Positions 51,601 through 58,970 of a DNA stretch of 64,000 bases are shown here, piece after piece. A program made the position numbers and the translations under genes. Source of the DNA: Watersipora subatra (Eukaryota > Bryozoa > Gymnolaemata > Cheilostomatida > Watersiporidae); assembly GCF_963576615.1 (NCBI RefSeq), contig NC_088716.1, forward strand, positions 3,348,001 to 3,412,000, in the 5' to 3' direction. Every line of letters starts with the position of its first letter. Position 1 is the stretch's first letter. The notes below the pieces were generated by a model, which was not told the origin of the DNA, ran no database searches, and worked only from the letters and a program-made list of their open reading frames with translations.

Positions 51601-54361
51601 ACAAGATTAGACTGTCAGACTCTGGAATGTGACACTTGAGGCTAGGTGCTGGTCCTTTAGGTTCCTCTCACTAGAATAGCAGCACGCATACAAAATTAGA
51701 CTGTCAGACTTAACTGATTAGCTGCGTCTTTTGCTCTTTTAGTACACAAGTTGAAAAATGTGACATTGGAGGTGACACCTGAGGAGCCCCAACACCAGCA
51801 AGTGGAGGTCATACAGGGTGATGGAGAGCTCATACAACTCTCTGATAGTGGACATGTCGTTGGATCCATACATCAGATGCAGGTAGGTTGTCTTAACCTC
51901 TGCATATCTTACTTTCTCCACAAAATATGAGAGCATGTAAGACGCTTTGCTAGCAAAAATTTTTCTCTTTGTCTTTTTATCAACCAGCACTTGTGTGGAT
52001 ACACCTGCTGCATGTTGTCAGCAGATTATCAGCCTACACTTACGTGGGCGTACCTGCTGCATATTGTCACCAAAGTTTCAACCAACACTGTTACATTGTC
52101 AGCTGGTAGTGACTCTGCTGCTGAAATCTGGTCCATCTTTGTATTACAGTATGAGGATGTGGGCAATGTTGTCATTCAGAACAACAATGGAGAGATCATT
52201 ACACCTGAGCAGCTTGCCAGAGAGGTCAATGTTACAGGAGGTATGATAGCGAGTCAGCAGATACATGTAGAAGGAGATATGATGACGACTCAAACAATCA
52301 CAGAGGAGCAAATGGATGACTCTTTTCGTCATCTCATCACACACGAGCGGACTGGTGAGTACAGTCATATAGAAAAGACCGTGAGTGAAGTGCCTGGGGA
52401 CACACGCTATCTGGCTCATACACTAAGCTTGTTTGTTTACTGAGTTTTGGAGTTTTCTTCTTTGTATAGATAACTCCTAATATTTGATAGTTTCAACTAA
52501 TATTAGCTCTTATCGCTTAATTTGGTGGTAGTCTGAGTACAGGTAAAGTTACAAGTCTGTATTTGTGATCTTATTCTAAACATTGCATGGCTGAATTGCA
52601 TGAACTCTGATGTGAGGACAGCAGGTGTCATGTTGAATGTCAGTTTGCTAGCAGAACTTAGGTGACCAATCAAACTAATCTCAGGTCAAGTTAGCGATGC
52701 CTACTTGTTGTGACACAACTCCAAGATGATTTCATCACCGTACATTACTATCCTAGGGAGCTGCCTTTATATATTTGACTTTATTAGTACACACAAGACT
52801 ATAGGGAGGTATTTCAGTATTTATTATAGCAAGGCCTTTGAAGCCTGTAAACCCAAGCATTATCTTTATTGAGACTGTTAAAGCTAGCGTAGGGTTACTG
52901 TTTAGCAGAAACTCTAGCTAATCTTAGCTCTAACTTTCCTGCTGTTGGCTTCTATTTGCTACATGTCTCAATGAATTAGCATGTTTGTTAAAATTTTGAA
53001 GCAGTCCCATCAGAGTCATCTGCTATCTAGCTATAACCCATCAGAGTCATCTCCACCGGCCCTAACTAGATAACCCATCAGAGTCATCTCCACCTGCCTT
53101 ATAGAACAGTTTTACATGAGCAGCAGTGTGTACTTCTATTAAATCAGTCTTTAGAATAGATGATAGTTCTTGCAGCTGAATTAGAATCCACTTATAGTCT
53201 TGCATGTTAACATTACATTTTAAAATAGATTGTCATGAAACAGCTGAAATGGTTTGTGGACAAGCCATTTGTGGATATATCTACGTAAACTAAATGATAG
53301 TCATTTCATTTGTTAAACACCTGGCTATTTATTTATGTTGTCACATCTTACTGTTTAAATGGACTCGCTAACTTGTTACGTGATATCATAACAAGTTAGC
53401 TGTTATTCAAAGCCTGCTATTCATATCATTTGTGTGGTTAGTGATTTGTGTAAGGGTACACAACTCCAGTTGTGATCTACCTACAATAGTGGAATGGGCG
53501 CTCTCAGACTTTCTACTCGAAGGAGTCTATGAATGGAGTGCATGTAAGGCATTTAGCTTGTGATCATCTACCCTTCATGATTCTTAGAGAATAAGTTGCT
53601 TTTGTTTCCAGAAAGTAAATGTTGGTGCACGACAATCGAGTCGGTCTATTGACAGTGGGTGAATGCATGTGTGGCGATGCATCGGCAGAAGTTGTAGTTC
53701 AATATCTTTATATGTTAATATTTTTGATTTGTGTATCTTAAAAATGTTTTATTGGGTTCGTTCGACAGACTAATTACTTTGTCTGCACAGACTCACAGTA
53801 GCGTGTAGCACAAGCAGCCTGTAGAGGATAACTCCAAGCTTATATAGAAACGTTGAACTAAATGGGTGTTTATTGCATACCCCATTTCATGACGAATATT
53901 TTTTTGATAGTTTGTTGCGAGTGTCACCCTTAGGTGTCCTGAAAGTTATTTTGCCAGCACGGTTGTCTGAGGCTTAAGAATATGCATATAGTTAAGTGTA
54001 AAAGGTCACATTTTAGCATTCAACTAAGATTAGCTCAATCAGTCGCTAATTTGTTATCACAATATAGTTGGGAAGACAGAGTAAGACTTACTATTTTGTA
54101 GGCATCCTTAGATAAGTACATTGTATCTTTTATTATTATTATACGCGTGTAACTCGGAGTCTAAATTTGCACAGACTAAGAGTTGTCTACACATGGTGGT
54201 CATCTTTACAGAAGATCATGTTTTTCCTGTGCGTTGCAGTCAATGAGGGGGAAGTATCCGAGGTGCTCGTATCCTTGAGTGCGGCTGGTGGACCTGTTGA
54301 GAGTTCGGCTATTCCATCGCCCATAGCAACTGACACTGTCATCACTTCTGGCAACTCCTGA
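36435..54361 (+). CDS. multi-C2H2 zinc-finger protein with AT-hook (15 exons)
   Basis: The exons are 36435-36636, 36785-36950, 37426-37516, 43202-43417, 43521-43692, 46396-46469, 48202-48408, 48538-48630, 49727-49848, 50135-50241, 50467-50637, 50886-51047, 51743-51882, 52150-52354, 54240-54361. All have GT/AG borders and consistent phases, giving 749 aa. Finger 1 (C56, C59, H72, H76) is followed by an AT-hook GRGRPKG (86-92). After an acidic linker, fingers 2-11 span residues 302-596, then a Gln/acidic tail. Finger 6 lacks the normal second His. An in-frame TAA lies 12 bp before the ATG. This is a probable nuclear DNA-binding regulator. Finger clusters plus an AT-hook recall ZFAT-type proteins, but I do not claim orthology. 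Poly(A) signal at 54473. Confidence 0.92.
36785..36950 (+). CDS. zinc-finger gene exon 2 (AT-hook)
   Basis: Completes finger 1 (LESHLDMH), then KKGRGRPKGSRNRK, an AT-hook able to bind the minor groove of AT-rich DNA. Acceptor TTTGTGTGTAG, donor ATGAA|GTAGGT. Confidence 0.9.
37160..37355. repeat. 21-bp tandem repeat (about 9 units)
   Basis: Units AGCAGGTCTCTGACACTAGCC with point variants, within intron 2. The frame reading ASRSLTLASRSLT is an artefact of a unit length divisible by three. Confidence 0.85.
37426..37516 (+). CDS. zinc-finger gene exon 3
   Basis: Short basic-then-acidic segment (GRPQRIVRKPENDEFVHDE). Acceptor ATATTGACAG, donor AAT|GTGAGT. Phase agrees with exons 2 and 4. Confidence 0.85.
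37555..37625. repeat. inverted repeat
   Basis: TTCTATATTCAGTTTCTGAT and further bases to about 37583 are mirrored by the inverted complement at about 37590-37625 (ATCAGAAATCGAATATAGAA), forming a near-perfect hairpin of about 30 bp per arm shortly after exon 3. Confidence 0.7.
37909..38270 (+). repeat. dispersed tRNA-headed element
   Basis: Matches 21775-22150: ATATAACTAGTTGTGATACC, CCGGGTATTAAAAATCAGC, the tRNA-like segment GTCGGACTGCCAAACAGG with GAGATCAAATC, and AATATTTTAATAGCTAT at the end. In intron 3. Confidence 0.75.
38517..39240. mobile_element. CAGTGGAAC-type MITE, complete copy
   Basis: Left end CAGTGGAACCTCGGTTCTCG and right end GCTTGAGAACCGAAGTTTCACTG-type inverse, with TA outside both ends. 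About 725 bp, no coding capacity. The interior matches 2751-3395 in inverted orientation. Confidence 0.85.
39243..39620 (+). repeat. tRNA-headed dispersed element, plus orientation
   Basis: Starts TATAATCAGTACACAAATCG (inverse of 2735-2750 and 47080-47096). The tRNA-like part has TCGTGGTTAGAGATTTGG and the B-box AGTTCAAATCC, then ATGGCTATAGCTGGA and ACTTTGAGAAGTATGTAGA. It abuts the MITE at 38517-39240 just as the 2382 copy abuts its MITE, in mirror image. Confidence 0.75.
39967..41268. repeat. 12-bp satellite, about 108 units
   Basis: Units CACATGTTGGTT, CACATGTTGATT, CACATGATGATT, CACATGTTGGCT and CACGTGTTGGTT alternate without indels over 1.3 kb. Because 12 is divisible by 3, long frames stay open on both strands (HVNQ, HVGSHVDS, HMLVHMLI repeats). 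It sits in intron 3 and I regard those frames as non-coding. Confidence 0.97.
41670..42577. mobile_element. TTAA-flanked foldback MITE, copy 4
   Basis: Flanked by TTAA (41666-41669, 42578-42581). Ends AGGTTTACTTGCAACAAAAT and inverted ATTTTGTCGCAAGTCAACCT. Longest copy (about 908 bp) with arms like the other three. In intron 3. Confidence 0.9.
42600..42960. repeat. fragment of the long dispersed element
   Basis: Matches 47290-47600 (AAGGTAAGAACTCYCYACG, AGTYAYTGTAGGTAACTATA, GTTAACATASTAT). Both lie in introns of the zinc-finger gene. No open frame is shared. Confidence 0.65.
43202..43417 (+). CDS. zinc-finger gene exon 4
   Basis: 72 codons, phase 0. Begins LLVAEDSFAKQNLPECTSSG; no finger. 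Acceptor TTCTTTTGTCTAG, donor TCGCAA|GTACGT. Confidence 0.82.
43521..43692 (+). CDS. zinc-finger gene exon 5
   Basis: 57 codons plus one base. Ser/Glu/Asn-rich acidic linker (ACEVSEENENQDNITHIEV). The acceptor GATTCGTTAG is the only nearby one that keeps frame; those at 43534 and 43549 lead to stops. Confidence 0.8.
43716..45718 (-). mobile_element. TACCGTAAAACCTC-type pogo/Tigger-like element, copy 2 (with nested insertion)
   Basis: Inverted relative of 22622-24075, with ends TACTGTAAAACCTCTATTTG and inverted TTAGAGGTTTTACGGTA. The frame at 44201-44428 contains IESNNQNAAIRAND, also present in copy 1. A second element, 44651-45405, is inserted inside it. In intron 5. Confidence 0.8.
44651..45405. 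mobile_element. CAGTCAAACATGGATAACTC-type MITE nested in copy 2
   Basis: Ends CAGTCAAACATGGATAACTC and inverted GAGTTATCCATGTTTGACTG (20-base perfect inverted repeats), flanked by TA. Typical of pogo/Tigger non-autonomous elements. It interrupts the surrounding element and is therefore younger. A terminal fragment of the family is at 26455-26507. Confidence 0.9.
45785..46010. repeat. ATATATTATAGTATAT low-complexity array
   Basis: Irregular repeats of TATATATTATAGTATATA with TGTAGGGTAGTATATATAT insertions repeating about every 60 bp. In intron 5. Confidence 0.85.
46396..46469 (+). CDS. zinc-finger gene exon 6
   Basis: Short exon ending MCELCCV, the cysteine half of finger 2. Acceptor TTATTCTGTAG, donor GTC|GTAAGT. 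Confidence 0.85.
46602..46721. repeat. 30-bp tandem repeat (4 units)
   Basis: TACTATTGGTYAGTTGCCCC followed by ACTCGCTATA, four near-identical units, ending exactly where the dispersed element at 46721 begins. Confidence 0.9.
46721..48036 (-). repeat. long dispersed element with tRNA-like head, most complete copy
   Basis: On the minus strand it begins near TAGTACTAGCTGTACCACCC (48036), continues with GTTGTCCGAGTAATAAAAAA, and ends with a tRNA-like part (TTCTAGCTCAGTGGTAGAGC), ATTTTAATAGCTATAGCTGG and CTTTGAGAAATACATG (46721). Fragments sharing parts of it occur at 2382-3519, 21775-22215, 37909-38270, 39243-39620 and 42600-42960. It fills intron 6. Family name not known to me. Confidence 0.7.
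48202..48408 (+). CDS. zinc-finger gene exon 7
   Basis: 69 codons: histidine half of finger 2 (EMREHMVSTH), finger 3 (CPRVGCSQLF, RRHLSEQH) and the cysteines of finger 4 (CLAPNC). Acceptor GTGTGTGCAG, donor ACT|GTGAGT. Confidence 0.94.
48538..48630 (+). CDS. zinc-finger gene exon 8
   Basis: 31 codons: histidines of finger 4 (HALKLHTSDMH) and cysteines of finger 5 (CNFC). Donor AGG|GTGAGT. Confidence 0.93.
48693..49395. repeat. 42-bp tandem array, 17 units of two types
   Basis: Each unit has GATATGATTAGTTTAGTTGC, then either AGTCTATATAAAT (A) or AAGCGATATAAAT (B), then CTAAGGGGT. Order A A B B A A B B B A A B A B A B, followed by one diverged unit. The 267-codon frame through it is a by-product of a unit divisible by three and lacks splice support. 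In intron 8. Confidence 0.93.
49727..49848 (+). CDS. zinc-finger gene exon 9
   Basis: Histidines of finger 5 (AQSSHMKAH) and finger 6 (CEKCFKEFRHPSALKFH). Acceptor CTTTTTCTAG, donor CACAT|GTAAGT. Confidence 0.94.
50135..50241 (+). CDS. zinc-finger gene exon 10
   Basis: SMMPNCDKPK, then finger 7 (CAICGYKAVTPWRLNSHQ, KQVH). Acceptor CTATGTGCAG, donor CTCCA|GTAAGT. Confidence 0.94.
50467..50637 (+). CDS. zinc-finger gene exon 11
   Basis: Two complete fingers: 8 (CEYCHKTYKTNEMLRQH) and 9 (CEVCNKKFFYAAELREH), with a TGTPTYE linker between them. Acceptor TTCTGTTCAG, donor AATA|GTGAGT. Confidence 0.96.
50886..51047 (+). CDS. zinc-finger gene exon 12
   Basis: Finger 10 (CPICHRAFKTMHVFRGH) and most of finger 11 (CGFCKFTTSHKKSMKRH). 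Donor TTAG|GTGAGT. Confidence 0.95.
51050..51440. repeat. degenerate GTGAATGACA repeats
   Basis: Irregular units of about 28-30 bp (GGTGAGTGACATGTGGCATA and similar) start directly after exon 12. They include many copies of TTAGGTGAGTGA, the exon 12 donor context, so the repeat may have grown from that splice site. Confidence 0.65.
51446..51712. repeat. 89-bp tandem repeat (3 units)
   Basis: GGAATGTGACACTTGAGGCT starts at 51446, 51535 and 51624, and the three units are almost identical. The last ends about 30 bp before the exon 13 acceptor. Confidence 0.95.
51743..51882 (+). CDS. zinc-finger gene exon 13
   Basis: Completes finger 11 (last His in VHKLK), then a Gln/Glu-rich tail (PEEPQHQQVEVIQGDGELIQ). 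Acceptor TTTGCTCTTTTAG, donor CAG|GTAGGT. Confidence 0.9.
52150..52354 (+). CDS. zinc-finger gene exon 14
   Basis: 68 codons plus one base, acidic and Gln-rich (VVIQNNNGEIITPEQLAREV). Composition like an activation-type tail. Acceptor GTATTACAG, donor ACTG|GTGAGT. Confidence 0.88.
52355..54239. other. zinc-finger gene intron 14
   Basis: Non-coding, no transposon recognised. The phrase CCCATCAGAGTCATCT is repeated three times at about 53000-53095. Confidence 0.5.
54240..54361 (+). CDS. zinc-finger gene exon 15 (terminal)
   Basis: 39 codons and TGA at 54359-54361. Begins VNEGEVSEVLVSLSAAGGPV. Acceptor CCTGTGCGTTGCAG. Confidence 0.88.
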
Positions 54362-54472
54362 GACCAAACTAATTTCTAATGTCAGTTTTGTCAGAACACT
54401 TTGTAGAACCTTCTCGATGTAGTCTTATATGAATGTAATTGTATAGTATGTATTTGTTCTCTCTGACTTTTT

Positions 54473-54478
54473 AATAAA
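54473..54478 (+). terminator. poly(A) signal of the zinc-finger gene
   Basis: AATAAA 112 bp after the stop codon. Confidence 0.75.
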
Positions 54479-54572
54479 ACTTCACAATGCTCAATTATTG
54501 ACTTTGCCCTTTGGATTCTAACAGAAAGTCTGCCCATACATCAATAACACCGCTATTATATTTGATTACGGG

Positions 54573-54578
54573 TTTATT
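54573..54578 (-). terminator. poly(A) signal of the Hes gene
   Basis: TTTATT on the plus strand, AATAAA on the minus strand, about 136 bp past the Hes stop. It faces the zinc-finger gene signal at 54473 across about 95 bp. Confidence 0.65.
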
Positions 54579-54713
54579 TCAGGAAACTTAACAAGATTGT
54601 TCTAAAAATCATATAATCAGTAAAATTAAGGATTAGAAAAAATATTAACATGTAGATTGAGCAATGATATATACAAATGTGACAGTTGGGGCAGTCAAAC
54701 TTGAGGAAGGAGA

Positions 54714-55060
54714 TTACCAGGGCCTCCATGGCTGAGGTGCTAATTGTCTAGACGCAATAGTTCTATGCCCAGTTGCTACACCCAGTGATAGTGTAGGTAG
54801 ACCATTGTCTAATAATGTATTACTATGTATGCCGGGGTGGAGTAGTAATGGTGCCCCATTCAGCTGTACGTACTGAGGTGTAGCCTGAGTTCCTGGTAGG
54901 CTTGGTGTTGGGGATGGGTAACCCGTAGATGTCCCGCTAGGACTTCTGGCTGGGCTTGGTATTCTAATGTCTAGTTTGTGAGTTGCTGGTGCTGGAGGAT
55001 CGGGCTGTAGCAGACCAAGTCTGTGCATTTGTTCCACACTCATCGAGTTGTCACCGCACT
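54714..55060 (-). CDS. HES: Hes exon 3 (terminal, WRPW)
   Basis: Completes a Glu codon, then 114 codons ending APQPWRPW and TAA. Pro/Ser/Thr-rich middle. Acceptor GTTTACTATTGTAG. Confidence 0.94.
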
Positions 55061-55575
55061 CTACAATAGTAAACAAGCATTGCACAAACTTGAAAGGTTG
55101 TAGTCAGGGAATGACGAATCACGAAACGAATGTGTAGCCGCCGCTATTAGAATCCCAGTGGGTATATCATTCAACTTACCTATTACTTTAATTCTGAGTT
55201 TGTTTTTGAGCTTGCGAATCTGGCTGACGGCCATTTCTAGGATGTCAGCTTTCTCAAGTTTGCTAGCTGGGGTATGATTCTCAGACTCTGTTAGTAATCC
55301 ATGCAACTCATAGAGGTATTTGTTAATTCTTTCTCTTCGCCTCTTCTCAACCAGTGGCTTGTTTATCTACAATGAATTATGTTTCAATTAAAGCTCATCT
55401 ACTGAAAGTCATGTAGTCCAGAAGGCTCAAACGGGGTTACTAACTGGGAGTCAAGCATAAATAATCAAAAATAACACTTGTTTCAAGCAATGAAAAGATT
55501 TTAAGCAGCATAAAGCATTAAACATACCTTGCGGCGAATCTTAGCTTCATCTTGCGAAGTCGCTGTGAAACCCAT
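54714..55575 (-). CDS. HES: Hes-family bHLH transcriptional repressor
   Basis: Three exons (55528-55575, 55180-55366, 54714-55060) with phases 0 and 1 give 193 aa. The basic region is KPLVEKRRRERIN (19-31), with the proline typical of Hairy/E(spl)/Hes proteins. Helix 2 contains KLEKADILEMAV (52-63). The C-terminus is the tetrapeptide WRPW, which recruits Groucho/TLE co-repressors. A Pro/Ser-rich stretch lies between. Hes proteins bind N-box and E-box type sites and repress, commonly as Notch targets. No Orange domain is visible after the bHLH and the protein is short. The first intron splits the basic region as in other Hes genes. Upstream are paired CSL sites (55868-55891). The gene converges on the zinc-finger gene. 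Confidence 0.94.
55180..55366 (-). CDS. HES: Hes exon 2 (bHLH)
   Basis: 62 codons plus one base holding nearly the whole bHLH domain. Acceptor AATTCATTGTAG, donor ATAG|GTAAGT. Confidence 0.96.
55528..55575 (-). CDS. HES: Hes exon 1 (start)
   Basis: ATG at 55573-55575, 16 codons MGFTATSQDEAKIRRK, then donor AAG|GTATGT. Confidence 0.9.
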
Positions 55576-55609
55576 TGTAAAATTATTATGGTAAAACACT
55601 TGCGTCGGT

Positions 55610-55735
55610 AGTGGATCTGTTTTTGTATAGTTATGCCTTCTCTACTCGCCTGTTGAGCTTAAGTACTACTAGCCCTAATCTATCAGCCAATCAGAAAGAG
55701 CAGTAGCCCGTAGTTATTGCCAACCAATAAAAATC
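55610..55735 (-). promoter_or_regulatory. HES: Hes core promoter candidates
   Basis: On the minus strand two CCAAT-type boxes are seen (TGATTGGCTGA near 55690, inverted ATTGGTTGG near 55722) and an AT-rich ACTATACAAAA near 55625 that could serve as TATA. All are close upstream of the ATG. Assignment is by position only. Confidence 0.4.
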
Positions 55736-55867
55736 AGATTAGCGCTCGTGTAATCGTGATAAGCCCGCCCATAAGCGTGTCTGTGAGAGCATTATTTTGA
55801 CAAGGCCACAATCTCTGTTAAAATCACCTGCTCACAAAGGTTCACACACTTCAAGCCTATTGAAAAG

Positions 55868-55893
55868 TGTGGGAACTCTGAGGTTCCCACGTG
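55868..55893. promoter_or_regulatory. head-to-head CSL/Su(H) site pair with E-box
   Basis: TGTGGGAA (55868-55875) and TTCCCACG (55884-55891) both match the CSL consensus YGTGRGAA in the inward-facing orientation used by Notch complexes. The spacer is 8 bp, against about 15-17 bp in known paired sites. CACGTG overlaps the right site (55888-55893). Located 293-320 bp upstream of the Hes ATG. Confidence 0.7.
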
Positions 55894-56696
55894 CTTCTAG
55901 ACACATTCCACTAGATAGCGGGTCCCTAAGGAGTCCTTAAGCATATTTGCTTACCCTCCTATCCCAGATGATACTCTCCTATTCAATAGACCAAGGACTA
56001 CCAACTTGGAGCTTGGCCTCTAATTGGCTCCTTCAAATTGGTCACACAAATTTCACAACAATCTTATGTGAAAAGCGTGAGATATTGTTTGGTTCTTTGT
56101 GTGTTTGAGATAGGGACTCGTATTGATAAGCATTGTGCATTTAATTGTGGCGTGTGTATACACTCTACTTACCGCTTACAGCTATAAATACCATGCTGTA
56201 ATGGCATCGAATAACAGGTGACTGTTTGAAAGGTGCCCAATTATTTTAGTACATTTCCATAAGCTGTTTGTAAACTGAAGCCTTTTAAGCACCAAGCGTT
56301 AATTGTCATTACAGGTTTAAAATAGAACTAGCTGTTGGAATGTCACCAGCAGTGATATTTGCAAGCACCTGTGTTTACTTGTCCCAAGTATTTCTAACCG
56401 TAAAAATCAAAAACCAAATATTGTTGTTGATGCGTGACTTTTTAAATGGCTTGTCCGTCTCAAGGAAGAGTAATGAAAGTTTTCCAAGTTTTTTCTAAGA
56501 ACAAAATTTTACAAATTTCACTGACAATCATCTTGGTCCATTGATTTTTCAATCTTAATTTTGTACACTTCAATCACAGGTTTCTAAATTATTTCAGCTT
56601 ACATGATATGAAGCTGATAGTATATACCTGTAACAGTTATTGTAAAAGTATTATCGCTAGCTCCTATAGCAATGCTCTACCGAATATCCCATAACT
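55894..56696. other. upstream region of the Hes gene
   Basis: No exon or repeat recognised. Probably intergenic and possibly regulatory. Confidence 0.4.
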
Positions 56697-57436
56697 TAAC
56701 TCTTTCGCTGCCGCGAGCTTCATAGGAACGTTTGGCAAAGCGTTTGCGTATGGCCCAGAGCCGCATGATGCAGCTTCAACAGGCTTCAGATAAATCATTT
56801 CTGATTAATAAGCAGTTAACTAATTAGCCAATGGTATCTGTTCTTAATGTAAGGAAACAATGATCTGCACGCGTTGAGCCAATAACAGTATGTTTACTCC
56901 CCATCTTGAGCATACTCTAGTTTCAGCTTCCAAAATCTTTACTTTTCATTGTAATTTTTTCTTAGCAATGACCAGTCATGTCAGACACGGAACAACTAGA
57001 GCGCTTTTACTGATTTCAGATCCATGAACTCCAGATGATTTTCTATTGAACAATAGTACTACTGAGAGGGATTATTTTATTGTTAGCTGTAATAATATTG
57101 ATAACTCCTTTGACTTGGACATGCTTACAGTAGTAGGGGAAATGGCTGAAAATGTCTCCGAGCTCATTCTGCAACACATCTGAGGCATTTTTATGCCGTC
57201 AGCTGATTTAAAATTTTATGCTGATTAATTTGATATTAAAATATTTTTATGGAATGGATGGCTCAAAGTTATGACAGTTTATATGCACCCTTGACAAATA
57301 TTAGGCTGGTATTATGTAATGACATAATTACATATTCCCTTGCCAGAAATCTGTATTATTTGTCTGAAAATCACTAAAATCTAAAATCTATTTAATCTGA
57401 AAATTATTTTAGCGGCAAAAAAGTTAACGATAGAAA
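56697..57436. mobile_element. possible MITE with AACTCTTTCGCTGCC-type end
   Basis: Left end TTAACTCTTTCGCTGCCGCG; the right side has TTTTAGCGGCAAAAAAGTTAA as a degenerate inverse. A similar end (GCAGCGAAAGGGTTA) occurs at about 12800. Imperfect, so tentative. Confidence 0.35.
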
Positions 57437-57990
57437 GGCTATGTCAAACCAAGTATTTGGTTCGATTGACCAACCACTACTCTTGTGCAAAATAATTTCG
57501 AAAACATTCTGTTTTTAAATGAAGTTATTACCAACAAAGTAATCCGAAATATTTTTAGCGATTTTTCAAAGTTTCGCTGTTTTTTTCTATTTAAACCGAA
57601 ACAATGCTTTTATATCAAATATTGGGTCAGCATTAGTTCTATATAGTAGATGAGATTTTATTTTGTTTTTAATGCCTCTCTTTAATACAAACCATTTATT
57701 CCAGGCTAATTGGTAGCATGGAAAAGTTCTATGGCATATTTTCTAATCTTAATATTATTTTATGTTATATTAAAGGGAAGCGAGTTAACCATTTTAATAG
57801 GCAGCCAATCTTTGATGCCAATGCACATACTTCAAGTCTTTTTTGCGCTTGCTCTCCTTCAAATAACATCCTTTAAAATAATTTCCTTCATTGTCGGTGA
57901 TGACAAGGCGTTGACCTGCATACTTACATGTACGTATGTTTCAACATTCAGTGTTCAGCTATTTATTGCTAGAGAAGTATTTCCATGACA
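57437..57990. other. non-coding, nothing recognised
   Basis: AT-rich. A 92-codon hydrophobic frame at 57710-57988 has no family likeness and no splice or start context that stands out. Confidence 0.4.
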
Positions 57991-58072
57991 GGGGGTTGTA
58001 GAGGAGGGGGGTTGTAGAGGAGGGGGGTTGTAGAGGAGGGGGGTGTAGAGGAGGAGGGGGTTGTAGAAGAAC
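57991..58072 (+). repeat. G-rich tandem repeat, quadruplex-prone
   Basis: GGGGGGTTGTAGAGGA repeated about five times, with at least five runs of four or more G on the plus strand. Confidence 0.85.
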
Positions 58073-58435
58073 ACCAAGTCAGACAGTACTGTTGCCTTGT
58101 ACCACCTCGATTAACTAATCATCGTAAGGCTTTGTAGCTCTTTTCTGCGGTCTAGCTTTCACCTAATATTAACCAATCAGTATGTACCTCTCTTTCTTTC
58201 TCTCTTCTGCAGTCAGCCGAGGTGACTAAAACTGTTTATGGTTGTGGCTCACATAGGATGGCTGGTCTGCAATCAGCTCAACTACATGCATGAGTCTACC
58301 ATGAGTTCGTATTGTTTCAAATTCCTTCCAGCTACATCTTTTTATCTTAATAGATTTTCAAGTCAAGTATTCATCTTCAGCAAACAGGAGTGACTCACAT
58401 TGAACTTTTCCATTCCTTACATATTATGGTTTATT
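58073..58435. other. non-coding, nothing recognised
   Basis: Mixed sequence between the G-rich repeat and an AT block. A pyrimidine run at about 58188-58210 is the only feature seen. Confidence 0.4.
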
Positions 58436-58690
58436 GTACTCTTATATAATATAGGCCCACAATAATATATTATTTTATTATATAGTTATAACTTGATTTA
58501 TAATTAAATTAATAATTAAATGGTTATATATTGTTATAATTATATAATTAAATAATATTATATTTTATTTATGTATCAATTATATTTTAATGTAATAATA
58601 TTAAATATAAAATAATATGTAATATAATTTCATATTATTATATGATTTTATAAGATATTTAATATATTATTATACAAATTATATTTCTTA
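58436..58690. repeat. AT-rich low-complexity block
   Basis: Over 250 bp of nearly pure A/T with TATATAATTA-type motifs. Confidence 0.75.
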
Positions 58691-58882
58691 CAAAGTAATG
58701 GTAGTTATTGCTTTTATTAGGGTATATTAGGGCACACAATAGGTTCACTGAGCGTAATTTAAATATCATGGACTGAGGCTTTTATAAATATGTCGATATT
58801 CTTAGGCAATTAAAACCGAATGCCACCTTATTACAAGTTCAGTATGGGCTAAAATTCTTTAATGGATTCATATGCAGATCAT

Positions 58883-58970
58883 CAATAGAGTATCAATCAA
58901 TAGAGTATCAATCAATAGAGTATCAATCAATAGAGTATCAATCAATAGATATCAATCAATAGATATCAAT
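58883..58970. repeat. 15-bp tandem repeat
   Basis: ATCAATCAATAGAGT repeated about four times, then shortened units ATCAATCAATAG. Confidence 0.88.

Noticed and set aside
57710..57988. 92-codon hydrophobic ORF
   Set aside because: AT-rich codon runs give Ile/Leu/Phe by chance. No family likeness or gene context.
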